DNA from: Dichetophora obliterata
Taxonomy: Eukaryota; Arthropoda; Insecta; Diptera; Sciomyzidae
Length of the DNA: 64,000 nt
Assembly: GCA_963920525.1 (NCBI GenBank)
Contig: OY986435.1
Span: 102,844,615 to 102,908,614, forward strand
Direction: 5' to 3'
Made by a program: the position numbers and the translations under genes
Notes under the pieces: model-generated
Seen by the model: only the letters and a program-made list of their open reading frames with translations
Told to the model about the DNA's origin: nothing
The model's database searches: none
In this document: positions 21,302 to 32,980 of the stretch, in pieces
How positions within the stretch are numbered: the first letter of the stretch is position 1
Layout: the number at the start of each line of letters is the position of its first letter

Positions 21302-22420
21302 ATTGTTATGATGACATAAATTTACCTGGCTTTCTTTTTTTTACTTTTGAAAAAGTCCTGCATAACAGCGTTATAAAAAAAATTGGGTAAAAAATTTTTC
21401 AAATTTATAATCAAAAATGTAATTTTTGACATATATTCTAAAAATAAATATATTCTTCTTAAATTGTTGTAGTTAATCGGCCTTCTTCAGTTATTAATTG
21501 TTGTTATTGGGCTTCGGCCAAACAACAATTCTTCTTAAATTTAAAAAAAAACCGATATAATGACATCAAACTTTTGGCGATATCTCAAAAACTATAGACA
21601 ATGCATTTTTGTATGGAATCAAGTCGTTGATTAATAAAATTAACGGTAATTTTCTTTTCTTTTCGGAAATATTTTGTACGGATATTAGGTATGTTTTAAA
21701 AAACCTGTTATTATAAAACTATAGATTTTCTCAGTATAACTCATAAGCCTCGGAATGGAAAAAAACGTTTGAAATTTCATTTTTGGCTTAGCAAGCAAAC
21801 ATTTCCGCAATTTACAAATAGATTTTCATCCAATTTTCTTTGTTTGAAAGTTCAATAAAGTAAATTGGGAAAATGAGAAAAGGTTTACCGTTTCCTCACC
21901 AATGCAATGTTTTATATTGTTTCAAAAAACCTCTAAAATATCCAACTTGTACTAAACAATAGGCTAAGAGTTGCTTTTAAAAATCATGGGCCACCTACCC
22001 CCTTCCCCTATGATTTTTTGATGAAAACTAATTTGTTGTTATATTGTTATAAAACCAGCTTTTGTTGTTATATTTTTTGCAATGTGTTAAAGCTTAAAAA
22101 CTAATTCATGTGAAAAACATATCCAAATATAGCTTCAAAAATAATTCTGTGAAAAATATTTCAAACTATTCCAAAGTTATATACATAAATCTATGTTTTA
22201 ATCTATTTCCTTATCTATATATTCATAGTTAACGTTATAGTAGCATTTGTCCTGACCCAATTCAATGAATTTTTTATGATCGTTTTGTGAATTTGTAAAA
22301 AGGTAAATTGACCTTCGAACAAAACACATGCTAGACGTTTCCGTTTGAAACATCAATGCATGACGATCAGAATTTTCTGATATATACTTATTAATGTATA
22401 CTTATTAATGTATAGTATTG
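21302..22420. other. Gene-free AT-rich stretch
   Basis: A short palindromic patch at about 21476-21530 (GGCCTTCTTCAGTTATTAATTG...GGGCTTCGGCCAAACAAC) is the only structure seen. There is no supported ORF. Confidence 0.5.
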
Positions 22421-23010
22421 CCCGGCAGACGTTGCCCTGCCGCAGACCACCTTACTGCTATATACGAATTTTCATGCTATTCGAAAAAAAAATTTAAATA
22501 TTCGCCATATTTAGTAAAGAAGCCGTATGAACTAAATTAACAAATTTTAGTCTAATACAACCAAAACCGTTCGAAGTATAAAAGTATGGGGGAGTGGCAA
22601 AATTTTTTCACTTAAACGATCTCATACTCGAAACAATAGAATACCGGAATATCAGCTCAATTGAGCTTAAACCTAGTGCGCTTTGCTTTACTCCAAGTTT
22701 ATCCCCCGAAAAGTGGACTTAACTAAAGTGGGTCATGCCCATTTTTAGTAAAGTTACCGAAAGTAACCATACAACGTAGATTACCAAATTCTAGTCTCTC
22801 ATACGACCAAAATCGTCTGAGCTATAGCATTTTTGCAAAAAATGGGCATGGAAAGTAGACTTGGCAAATCTAGCATAGCATATTACGATAAAGTTGAAAT
22901 AATAAATCGTTTGATACCTATATCGTGCTAATCTGTTCAGTGGTTCTTGCGTGATTGTCAAACACCCGTGCAGTGTCACAACGCTTTTATATATTCGTAT
23001 AGATAGACTA
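22421..23010. repeat. Helitron-like repeat fragment
   Basis: Starts with the GC-rich edge TTGCCCGGCAGACGTTGCCC. It contains two diverged copies of a block with ACCAAATTYTAGTCTAATAC and CGACCAAAACCGT, which is also present in the palindrome arms (15680-15715), and ends ATATATTCGTATAGATAGAC. It belongs with the dispersed Helitron-like repeats of this window. Confidence 0.5.
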
Positions 23011-23558
23011 ACACAATCTCAAGTGGGGAAAAGCTGGCTGACAAGGCTGCAAAATATAACACGGTGTTACAAAAAATAAATTTTTTTCTGTCCTATGAAC
23101 CAAATGCACATATTCGGAAAGAGGGGAAAAAATAAAAATACACGTGTATCGTCGATTTTCATGTACACGTCAGAATTTTTTTTTTTTAAGTTTGAAGTAT
23201 AAAGCTCGTAGTGGCCTTGTTGGAAGCATTTGGACCGATTTTTAACCCTTTTTCAGTGATCTAATCGAGCTGATTTTTTGCAGGCAGATTCGTGGAAATG
23301 TCTGTAGCACGTCAAATTTTTTAAAAACAATTTTTATCAATTCTCAGATTTTCCCCAATTTTTATTATTTTTGAAAAAAAAATATATTTTTTTCACTTTT
23401 CTTAGCATAACTTAAAGGGACTCCTAATTTTTAAACTACTAAAGCGTTAGAAAAAAAAATGTTTTTTGACCCATCCTACTCGATATAGTTGTAGTTAATC
23501 AATAGTAACCTTCTAACACTAAACAGTTTTTGACTTTTACAACACTTACAACTGGTCT

Positions 23559-23699
23559 AGGGGCCCTCAAACGATACTACATGTCCATCCAACTTCCATC
23601 GGACATGTCCATCCGCCTTAATTTCTTGCACACAAACGATACTACATGTGTGATGACTTGACAGGTCGGATGGACATGTAGTATCGTTTGAGGGCCCCT
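23559..23699. mobile_element. 141-bp MITE-like hairpin with perfect 32-bp inverted ends
   Basis: Arms 23559-23590 and 23668-23699 are exact reverse complements: AGGGGCCCTCAAACGATACT... and its mirror ...GTATCGTTTGAGGGCCCCT. The interior contains a third partial copy of AAACGATACTACATGT (near 23633) and the palindrome CGGACATGTCCATCCG. It sits in the 5' leader of the transposase-like gene. Confidence 0.85.
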
Positions 23700-23783
23700 T
23701 CTGACAGATGAAATAAGGAATTGCAATATTGTTTTAAGTTCTGTTGTGCGAAAACGTATTTCTATATATTTCATCTGAAAAAA

Positions 23784-24665
23784 ATGCAGTGTCCGACGCG
23801 AAATAACTTTTGTTACGTTTGTGGCTTATTCGCACCAAGTAAAAATTTCAAAAATATTACTAAAACAGTGGTGAATTCGTTTCAGAAAATATTTAAGACT
23901 GCTTATGTTCCTTACTTGTGGTATACTCCGGAAGTCGTGTGCGACTATTGCTACAGAAATTTGTGCAAGTTTACTGATGGAAGGTCAACAATAAAGTACG
24001 CTGTACCAACAATTTGGCTACCGCGCACGGAGCACTGCAATGAATTGTGCTACTTTTGTGTAACTTTTGCTCAAACAAAAGGGTACCAATTCATTCACCG
24101 CAACAAAATTCGCTACGATAATGTAGAATCGGTAATTCCAGCAGTTCTATACTCACCAGAAGACCGTGTAGCGGCTTCAGTGGAGATTTTTGATAATGTT
24201 CCCGAAATAAGCGATGCAGAATCAACAGTTGTACCAAAACTGCTATCAACTTTTCTTCCATCGAATGCGAGATGCGAGAGTCCACAAGTATCGGAATTTG
24301 TGGCAACACCCAGTGAAATTAGGACTGCAATGCCGCATTTTATAACGCAAGCCGACTTCAATGACCTCGTACGAGACGGAAATTTGTCGAGGAGAACAGC
24401 AGAACTCTTTGCATCAAGCTTTAAGCAGTGGAATATAGTGGCGGCTGATTTTAAAATAACAGCCGCTCGTGATCGAGGTAGCACTATTCCATATTACCAA
24501 TTTTTTAGATTGCACGAAGATCGGGAAAAAACTTAGCTTATTGTTGTGACATTGATTCGCTGTTTGCAAAAATCGGTTACCCACATATTTCAGAGGAGTG
24601 GCGACTTTTCATCGATGCATCGGTCAACAGCCTTAAAGTCGTGCTGCTTCATATCGGCAACACAC
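23784..24665 (+). pseudogene. N-terminal half of Cys-rich DDE-like transposase protein
   Basis: The chosen start is the ATG at 23784, after the short leader. A zinc-binding-like N-terminus reads FCYVCG...WYTPEVVCDYCYRNL...W...HCNELCYFC, that is, four CxxC-like pairs. A variable acidic/Ser middle follows, then FNDLVRDGNLSRRTAELFAS. The frame breaks within an A-run near 24530: the continuation YCCDIDSLFAKIG and EEWRLFIDASVNSLKVVLLH is in another frame. LFIDAS carries the first acidic residue expected of an RNase H-fold catalytic core. Coding then hits the 5' LTR of Gypsy-B at 24666. The rest resumes at 36194. A TAG closes the first frame at 24534-24536. Confidence 0.78.
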
Positions 24666-25044
24666 TGTGACGAGGCAAAACATGTCCCCAGTTTTGCCGC
24701 ACATGAGAAGAACTATTTCTTTATTTTCTTAAACATGAAATATTTTATCTTGTATATTTTCATTTTATATTACATTAAAAGGACCAACACATGAATTATT
24801 AAACAGACGCTTAGTTATTATTTACAAATGGAAATAATTTAAATAATTTAATAAATTTATTTAATAACTTAAAATAACTATAATAACTATATATATGTTT
24901 TGAGCAAAGCACCCTGTGCCAACATAAATAGTTAACCATCATTTTTATATATATGTGTGAACAACGGTCAATGCGACAAAATTAAGCAACAACAAGAATA
25001 GCATACACCAAGAGCAACATGATTACCAACAATTAGCAACATTA

Positions 25045-25107
25045 GATTAAGCGCCAACGGGACCGCGAGTACTTCGATGGGTGACCAGCAACACGATGCG
25101 TATGTTG
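25045..25107 (+). promoter_or_regulatory. 5S-rRNA-like segment in the Gypsy-B 5' LTR
   Basis: GATTAAGCGCCAACGGGACC followed by GCGAGTACTTCGATGGGTGACC and AACACGATGCGTATGTTG resembles the internal control region of animal 5S rRNA genes (TTAAGC...CGGG, then AGTACTT.GATGGGTGACC, then AACAC..GCGT.TTG), in the same order and spacing. In 5S genes this region binds TFIIIA and drives RNA polymerase III. Function here is inference. A shorter second copy at 25204-25240 lacks the GATGGGTGACC box. Confidence 0.6.
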
Positions 25108-25623
25108 CCGAAAACTACTGAGCGATGTCAACATGTTACCGGAAACATGAGTACGAATGGCTAACAGCGAAACAGAGAAGCCACCAACAATTAGCAACAT
25201 TTGATTAAGCGCCAACGGGACCGCGAGTACTTCGAAAACTACTGAGCGGTATCAACATGTCGACGAGAGCATAAGTAGCAGAGAAGGGAACACTAATGAG
25301 CGGTGTCAACATGTTAACGAAAACATGAATATAACGAGATAACAGCGATGCTGCTACGATCAACCAGCAGAGGTATGCAATAAATTTGATGATGAGAAGA
25401 CAGTGAGTTGCTGGCAGACAGTTGAATCGAGGGGTTGGAATTACTAAAGGAGTTACTGGCAAACAGGCGAATCGAGCGGTTGGCATTACTGGAGGAACTA
25501 CAGGACTTGGAAGAAGAAATCTGGACGGACGCAACAAAAGAAGCGCAGACAAAAGAACTGCCCAAGGAATTTGCAGTAAGAACTTTCAGAAGGAAAGGTG
25601 ACAAGGATAACAGGTGAAAAACA

Positions 25624-26006
25624 AGGGACCACATAGCTTATAGACGCACCGTCAGGTCGCAAGGGATCACATAGCTTATAGGCGCACCGTCAGGTCGCAA
25701 GGGACCACATAGCTTATAGGCGCACCGTCAGGTCGCAAGGGACCACATAGCTTATAGGCGCACCGTCAGGTCGTAAGGGACCACATAGCTTATAGGCGCA
25801 CCGTCAGGTCGCAAGGGATCACATAGCTTAAAGGCGCACCGTCAGGTCGCAAGGGACCACATAGCTTATAGGCGCACCGTCAGGTCGCAAGGGATCACAT
25901 AGCTTATAGGCACACCGTCAGGTCGCAAGGGACCACATAGCTTATAGGCGCACCGTCAGGTTGCAAGGGACCACATAGCTTATAGGCGCACCGTCAGGTC
26001 GCAAGG
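25624..26006 (+). repeat. 38-bp minisatellite in the 5' LTR, ~10 copies
   Basis: The unit is GGGACCACATAGCTTATAGG plus CGCACCGTCAGGTCGCAA. Copies differ at one or two positions. The 3' LTR has about eight copies, so the array has changed length since insertion. Confidence 0.92.
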
Positions 26007-26355
26007 GACATAATTTAGCCAGGAAGCACACGGTTAGGGCATAAGGTCCACAACGACGATTCACCAGAGTTTCCGCCAACCACCATACCCACTTTCGAAC
26101 GAGAGTCGAACGTCAACAAATTCAATCACCGCCGCATTGCTCACCACATCGCCTTAATATTTTATGAAATATTTTTAAGAAATAATATCTAAAACATTTA
26201 TAAAATATTTTAAGAAATAAAAATCTAAAACATTTAAAAATAAAGCCTTATTTTTAAAGAAGAACCTGAAATAAAAATTCTTATTTTGTGACGAATTCTG
26301 GACACGACTGAGCATACCTCAGCTATAGTGCCGGAAGACCGGCAGCTTCGTTACA

Positions 26356-26373
26356 TGGCGCCCGAGCAGGGAC
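26356..26373 (+). promoter_or_regulatory. Primer-binding site of Gypsy-B
   Basis: TGGCGCCCGAGCAGGGAC immediately follows the 5' LTR and starts with the usual TGG complementary to a tRNA CCA end. It is one base different from the well-known tRNA-Lys-type primer-binding site. Confidence 0.85.
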
Positions 26374-26592
26374 CCTTCCAAATATAGCTTGGTGAGCAAA
26401 TGTGAAGTGATTTGAAAGTGGATGACTGGCATATGCCTATATATATATATATATTTAAAAAAAATATATATATATTTGTTTAAACTATCAACAAATATTT
26501 TACTTAAAAGTTGAAGAAGCATAGATATAAATAGTAAGATTGTCTTTTGAAGGTATTTGCGGAAGTTGCGGAATTTGTGAAATATACAACTG

Positions 26593-27640
26593 TTGAAGAA
26601 AAGCATCATGGTTAAAACCACGTGGGTGTACTCGCTTCGACGAGAAGATCTCCTGAGCTACGCTGAAGAATTCAAATTTAACGCAGAAGGCTCGGTAGAA
26701 GAGCTGCGGAAACGGTTCGCAGCCCAGATCAACGAAAATAATTACGAACCGGAGCAGGAGATACGGCTGGCCGAATTGGAGTTCAAACACCGACGAGGGT
26801 GTTCACCCGTGCCAGTAGCAGCTAACGAGACAAACAAAACGCCAGGTATAACGATAACGAAATACTTCCAGGAGGCGCAAGGTACACAAAGAGGGACGGA
26901 AGAGGAAGGAGCAAGGGCAGCCGGGGTTTCGAACTACCAGACGCGATCACAACCACTTTCTGACGCACAGAGGGGTGGGTTACGCCCGTCATTTTACAGC
27001 GACACCATAGATCGAGTGAAGAAGTGGTCAGTAAGTTTCAACGGGACGGAAGACGATCTAGCTTTCATTGAGCGAGTTGAGGAGCTTGTGGAGGTGTATG
27101 ATCTGGATATAGATTTGTTGCCACGGTGCATGCCTGAGTTGCTATACGAGCAAGCACTCCACTGGTACCGCAACAATAACGCACACTGGAACAACTGGCA
27201 GAGCTTCAAGATTGACTTTCTGGGATTTTTCTTGCCCGCTAGATTTTTAGAGCGGCTGGAAGATGAAATACGCCGCCGGCAACAATTTGCAGGCGAGAAA
27301 TTTAAAGACTTCGTCATAGCCATCCAAAATCTGATGCGCCATGGTAATCTCAGCAAGGAGCAACAGAGCGGATCTACAGAAATAGCAGCCACGAGCTTCA
27401 ATTTTATGTGAAGAGAAGAGAGTTCTCGAGCTTGGCGGAGCTTATCAATTTAGCAGACGACTTTGAAGACTTAGAGCGGTCGAACAAAAACCACCACCTT
27501 GCAGAGGTTCACCACCTTGCAGAGGTAGCAAGCAGTCGTCACAGGTTGCATACATCGATCCACTCACAGCGTGCTGACGCTGCGGACAGGTCGGTCATTT
27601 AGCACGCCACTGCCAGAACAAAGGTGTGAATTTCTGCTGG
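26593..27640 (+). pseudogene. gag: gag of Gypsy-B, frameshifted
   Basis: The first frame (26593-27411, 272 residues; the ATG at 26608 is likelier) has an N-terminal SAP-like segment (LLSYAEEFKFNAEGSVEELRKRF shortened: sLVEELRKRF-type), then a retrotransposon capsid domain: KWSVSFNGTEDDLAFIERVE, ALHWYRNNNAHWNNWQSFK, RRRQQFAGEKFKDFVIAIQ. It stops at 27409-27411. Gag-like sequence goes on in other frames: LAELINLADDFEDLE (27408-27600) and then two zinc knuckles, CGQVGHLARHC and CWQCGK...CC (about 27572-27660), preceded by an in-frame TGA. At least two frameshifts and one nonsense change disable it. Confidence 0.85.
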
Positions 27641-30600
27641 CAATGTGGAAAAATGAATATTCGGACCTACGACTGCTGCCGTCGAAGACAGGGAAACGAC
27701 AGAAGGCCCCCTCTACGTCGAGGAGAGTGGAGGCCAAATTTTGTGGAGCCTCGACAGCACTAGATGGTCTTCGAGCAGAAGAGGGCCGCATAGTGGCCAC
27801 AGTAGCACTCGATGACGTCTGGATGGAGGCTACTTTGGACACAGGGGCGACAAGGAGTTTCATCAGCCAATATTAGCCGACAAGCTGCGGACTACGTTAA
27901 ACATCATACCTACCAAAACGCAGATAAATTTAGCTGATGGAAGCAGACAAGAAGTAATAGAAGCATTAGAAGCGGAGGTATCCCTGGGTGAGAATTATGT
28001 GCGGTTGGCAATACTCATCCTTCCTAAAGTGTTAGATGATTTGATTCTTGGGATGGATTTTCTGTCCGGCATCGGGACATCAATACGATGTGGAAATTTT
28101 TCCCTAGATTTACCAGAAATGCCAAGGACACAGGAGCACACAAAAGTTTTAAATTGCGTCGCAGCAGCACCTGCGTCATCAACTGCCGAAGAAAGCGTTA
28201 CCACTAGAAAAGAAGTCAACAGAAAAAGGAAAAGAAGAGGACGCAGAGAAAATAAGTCGAAAGCCGCAAAAGTCGCAGCAGCACCTGCGGTACCAACTGT
28301 GAAACTAAGGTCAGCTACACCGGCACTGAAAATTGTGCAACAAAGTAATATCGCACAACAAACGAAAATTAAACCAGACATTGAAAATTTTGAAGTTAAA
28401 ACCTTTTTGGAGAAAGAGCTGAAAAGTTTTGAGGCAATCCAGGAAGTTTCGAATATCGCCACGCACCGCATCGTGATGCGCGACGACAGGCCAATCAAGC
28501 AGAGATATTTCCCCAAAAATCCAGCCATGTAACGTATAATCGACACCGAAATAGATGAGTTGCTCGAGAAAAGATGTATAGAGCCTTCGCGAAGTCCTCA
28601 CAGCGCACCCATAGTGCTAGTAAAGAAAAAACTGGACAATGGCGGTTATGCGTGGACTTCCGCCAGTTGAATGCGAGGTCTGTACCAGATGCTTACCCCC
28701 TCCCGAGAATCAATCATATTTTGGATAGGCTCAAAAATGCAAAGTTCATAAGCAGCATCGATTTGAAGAACGGGTATTGGCAGATACCCATGGAGGAAAA
28801 CAGCAAGCAATACACGGTATTTACCGTTCCGGGTCGAGGACTTTATCAATGGCGCGTGATGACATTTGGACTCCATTCCGCACCTGCCACCTTCCAGCGG
28901 GCCTTAGACACAGTCATTGGAACAGACATGGAACCACACGCATTCGCTTATCTTGACGATATAGTCGTCACCGGGACTTCGTTGGAGCAACATATGGAAA
29001 ACCTGAGGGAAGTATTCCGTCGACTGAAAGAATCCAATCTGCGCATCAACCCAGAGAAGTGCGAGTTTTTGAAGAAAAAAATAAAATATCTCGGTCACGT
29101 GGTTAGTGAAGAAGGCATTCACACGGACCCAGATAAGAGTGCAGCCATAAAAGAATTGAGGCCCCCCGAAAACGTTCGCGAGTTACGAAGATGTCTCGGC
29201 ATCGCCTCGTGGTACCGACGATTTGTACCAGAGTTCTCCAAAGTCGTTCATCCGCTTACCGCATTACTACGAAAAGGGAAGCATTTCAAGTGGGGAGCTG
29301 AGCAGCAAGCCGCGTTTGATGATCTAAAGAAAAGGCTCACAGAGGCACCTGTCCTCGGATGCCCAGACTTTAATCAAAAATTTACTCTTCAGACCGACGC
29401 CTGCGATTATGGCTTAGGAGCTGTCCTCATGCAGAATATAGATGATACAGAGAGAGTTATCGCATACGCAAGTCGCCACTTAAACAAAACCGAAGTAAAC
29501 TACTCAGCGACAGAAAAGGAGTGCCTGGCAATTGTGTGGGCGATACGCAAAATAAGACCTTATCTGGAAGGCTATGCATTTACTGTCATAACCGATCATC
29601 TCTCACTCAAATGGATGAACTCTATCGAGAGCCCGTCAGGTCGAATAGCGCGATGGACACTTGAATTGCAGCAATACACATATGATGTAAAGTATCGGAA
29701 GGGTACACAGAATGTTGTCGCCGAAGCTCTTTCCAGACAACCCCTCGAGGCTACTTGCAGCTGCGCTGTAGAACAAAGTGATCAGAAGAAATGTGCATGG
29801 TACGAACGACGCATAAACGAAGTCAAGACTAGCCCGGACCAATACCCAGAGTATATTATTGAAAACGGAAAGTTGTACCGCCATTTTCCCCGAACGGTTG
29901 GCGACGAAGATAGTGCGCCATGGAAATTGTGCGTACCCAGTTATCTCAGAAACCGCGTTATGATGGAAAACCACGACTCCTACCGCTGGCCACTTAGGAA
30001 TACGCAAAACTATAGCCAGGGTGGCAAACAAATATTACTGGCCAGGTATGTTTCGCAGCATAAGTCAGTACGTCAGAGGATGTAAAAGTTGCCAAAGTTA
30101 TAAAGTGAGCCAACAACAACCAGTAGGAAAGATGCTTACCCACCTTGCAGAAGAACCCTGGGCTACCGTTTGCGCCGATTTTGTGGGCCCACTGCCAAGG
30201 TCAAAGCACGGAAATACGATGTTAATCGTTTTTGTAGACAAATTCTCAAAATGGACAGAAATGATGCAACTTCGGAGGGTAACAAGCGAGCAACCAATAA
30301 AAGCATTTAGAGAACGAATTTTGTCAAGATTTGGAGTGCCCAAGGCGCTAATTACAGACAATGGAGTTCAATTTACGAGTCGAAATTTTCAATGCTTTTT
30401 ACAAGATCTCGGAGTACAGCAAAGGTACACAGCACCATACACACCACAGGAGAACCCTACAGAGCGTACAAATAGGACCATAAAGACAATGATAGCGCAA
30501 TTTACAGAAGAAAACCAGAACACGTGGGACGAGCTACTTCCCGAACTAACTCTCGCATATAACACTGCCGAATCGGAGTCCACCGGGTATAGCCCTGCGT

Positions 30601-31013
30601 TCATTGTTCAAGGACGAGAGCCACGTCTTCCCAAAACACTTTTCGATGAATTTACCACTGGAACCGGCCAAGAAGCGATTACCTTTAACGAACATGCAGC
30701 ACGTCTAAAAGGAGTATTGAAAATTGCTAGGAGGAATATGGAGCAAGCCGCACAATCACAAACCAGACACTACAACTTAAGGCGCAGAACATGGAAACCA
30801 GAATTGGGCCAATTGGTGTGGGTGAAACAGCATCACCTGTCCAAAGCAGCGGACCAATTCACAGCAAAATTGGCACCTCGATTTGACGGCCCATATAAAG
30901 TAGAAGCATTTGTGTCGCCAGTCCAGATAAGAAAGCGTGGCCAGAAGCGTACCCGCACCGCCCACATTGCTGAACTTAAACCATACCACTCCGTCGAGTG
31001 TAACAGTACATAA
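27640..31013 (+). pseudogene. pol: pol of Gypsy-B (protease-RT-RNase H-integrase), several frameshifts
   Basis: Protease: ATLDTGATRSFIS (27832-27870) in one frame, stopped by TAG, then LILGMDFLSG (about 28040) in another. A Lys-rich linker follows. RT: LRVDF-type core QWRLCVDFRQLN, SIDLKNGYWQIP, and YLDD at 28949-28960. RNase H: LQTDACDYGLGAVL and TDHLSLKWM. Integrase: zinc domain with CKSCQSYK (about 30070), core Asp in ADFVGPLPRS, Asp in LITDNGVQFTS, Glu in NPTERTNRTIK, and a C-terminal chromodomain-less tail. Frameshifts lie near 27875-27999, 28630 and 29975, with a TAA at 28530-28532. The long RT-RNase H (28574-30085) and integrase (30021-31013) parts are otherwise open. Confidence 0.92.
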
Positions 31014-31247
31014 AAAAAAATAATAAAAAAAAATCTATATAAAATTAATTTCATACCATCCATGATATCAGCCACATAGTAAAGGGTTTGACCAGTAAGT
31101 CAGCACATTGCGGAAATCAGTCGAAAAGCAGACAACCAACCAGGCAGTCACACAGCAGCAAATCAGTAATTAAATTACGCATCATCCCGAGCCACCACGC
31201 ACTTAGCATCTGATTGATAAGTCAGTCGAGACAATAGATAAACAAAC

Positions 31248-32465
31248 ATGGAGGACAAGTTTGAGAGAACGCGGGAGAAGTTTAGGCGACACCTGCTTGA
31301 AGAGCAGCAGCGAATGCCTCGTACACGAAGGCTGAGCCCATGTTGGGAGAAGAGAGTAGACGAGCCACACCAAAAGATTCCGCGTGTGCGTCTCCAACGC
31401 GTCGCAGTCCCAGACGGCACCCACAGCAACGATAAACCACAACCGTCGACGTCCACCTCTGAGCGAAAGGTTCGTTTCGCCGAGCCCAATCCAACTGACT
31501 CCAGCTGCGCAGACCATGTCAGGTATAGCCGCACTGAGTCTCATCATGATGACAGCAACAGCACGTACCAGCCTACGACGGGCGCCTATGGCCGTAAGGT
31601 GCGATTTGCCACCACAACCTACAACGAGGATCAGCAGGAAGTGCCCAGATGCGCAGGCGTGTACAGCCAAAGTCGCTTTGAGGCAAGCATCGACAGCGAT
31701 GACGAAGAAGAAGAGATACAGGGGCCACAAAGCCATGTTCCAGGAGAGAACGGAGATGACGACAGCGATAGCGAAGTCCCCAATGAGCCTGAAAACGAGC
31801 CTACCTCGATCAGCAGCAGTGTGGCCGAAAATGCGAGCGAGACGGAAGAAGATTATATACCGCGACGACGTAAGTTGCTATTTACCAGGACCCTGCGTGA
31901 CCAGATGCAGGGACAGGGCTGGCGGCAGCATATCCTTCAATACCGCGCCACAATATTGGAACTAGACCCAGAAATCCAAGCCGATGGCCACGATGAACCT
32001 TGGGTAGAATTCCCAACTTCCCCTCAACCCCTTCACGTGACATGGGAGGTTTGTGATAGCCCCAAAAACATGCCCACCGCCATCCGGCTTGCGACGGCAG
32101 AAGCACACGAAGAGGCCAGCACCAGCCGGGATGCGGCACCTTTTGTTGTTAAACAGCCTCGAGTCTACCAGGCGCAAGACAGGTCCACGCAGACATTAGA
32201 CCCGACCAGCAACACTAAGGCAACGCAGACAGAGGACGGTTTCGGTATAGGACCGATGGCACAGTATGATATCCTGTCGGACCAGTTCCTGGCTGAGCTA
32301 TTGGCAGAAGGCGACACCCTGTCACTTGACGCAGAACCATGGGTAGGATCGGAAGAGGTCAACGAACCACCCCCACCTGACGTAGAAATAATGGAAGAAA
32401 TTCAACCACTCAAGGATATCCAAGGAACTCAAGAGAAAGAGTCGTCGGTAGAAACCGTAATATAA
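31248..32465 (+). CDS. Third ORF of Gypsy-B, intact, function unknown
   Basis: A 405-codon open frame starting at ATG 31248, 235 bp after the end of integrase, and ending 137 bp before the 3' LTR, the position where env lies in errantiviruses. It is not env-like: no signal peptide, no hydrophobic transmembrane segment, no furin site. The protein is hydrophilic and acidic, with a basic N-terminus (EKFRRHLLEEQQRMPRTRR), two similar motifs SERKVRFAEPNP and YGRKVRFATTTYN, a Ser/Asp/Glu-rich stretch (DSDDEEEEIQGP; DDDSDSEVPNEPENEP), RRRKLLFTRTLRDQMQGQGW, and a C-terminus rich in Glu/Pro. It is intact while gag and pol are broken. No homologous family is recognised. KVRF fits the docking motif for protein phosphatase 1 (RVxF), but that is inference. 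Confidence 0.75.
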   Translation: MEDKFERTREKFRRHLLEEQQRMPRTRRLSPCWEKRVDEPHQKIPRVRLQRVAVPDGTHSNDKPQPSTSTSERKVRFAEPNPTDSSCADHVRYSRTESHHDDSNSTYQPTTGAYGRKVRFATTTYNEDQQEVPRCAGVYSQSRFEASIDSDDEEEEIQGPQSHVPGENGDDDSDSEVPNEPENEPTSISSSVAENASETEEDYIPRRRKLLFTRTLRDQMQGQGWRQHILQYRATILELDPEIQADGHDEPWVEFPTSPQPLHVTWEVCDSPKNMPTAIRLATAEAHEEASTSRDAAPFVVKQPRVYQAQDRSTQTLDPTSNTKATQTEDGFGIGPMAQYDILSDQFLAELLAEGDTLSLDAEPWVGSEEVNEPPPPDVEIMEEIQPLKDIQGTQEKESSVETVI

Positions 32466-32587
32466 GAAATCCGGAAGCAGTGGAAACCTAGAACCCAGCT
32501 TTCACGACGGCGCCAGATAAGCGGCACATGGTACCGGATCCGAATCTCTCGTAGCGGAGCGATAACCACAAGCGTCGAACCTCCGGC

Positions 32588-32602
32588 GAAGTAAGGGAGG
32601 AA
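32588..32602 (+). promoter_or_regulatory. Polypurine tract of Gypsy-B
   Basis: GAAGTAAGGGAGGAA directly precedes the 3' LTR (TGTGACGAGG at 32603), the position of the plus-strand primer in LTR retrotransposons. Confidence 0.8.
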
Positions 32603-32980
32603 TGTGACGAGGCAAAACATGTCCCCAGTTTTGCCGCACATGAGAAGAACTATTTCTTTATTTTCTTAAACATGAAATATTTTATCTTGTATATTTTCAT
32701 TTTATATTACATTAAAAAGACCAACACATGAATTATTAAACACACGATTAGCTATTATTTACAAATGGAAATAATTAAAATAATTTAATAACTTAAAATA
32801 ACTATAATAGCTATATATATGTTTTGAGCAAAGCACCCTGTGCCAACATAAATAGTTAACCATCATTTTTATATATATGTGTGAACAACGGTCAATGCGA
32901 CAAAATGAAGCAACAACAAGAATAGCATACACAAAGCTAAAGACCAAGAGCAACATGAGTACCAACAATTAGCAACATTA

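Larger units (their letters stand above)
24666..26355 (+). repeat. 5' LTR of Gypsy-B (1690 bp)
   Basis: Contains, in order: a unique AT-rich part, two segments resembling the 5S rRNA internal promoter (25045-25107, and a truncated one at 25204-25240), a unique part, about ten copies of a 38-bp minisatellite (25624-26006), and an AT-rich tail. It is unusually long for an insect Gypsy LTR. Confidence 0.9.

Noticed and set aside
31248..32465. Third ORF of Gypsy-B as an envelope gene
   Set aside because: No signal peptide, no transmembrane segment and no cleavage motif; the protein is hydrophilic and acidic throughout.
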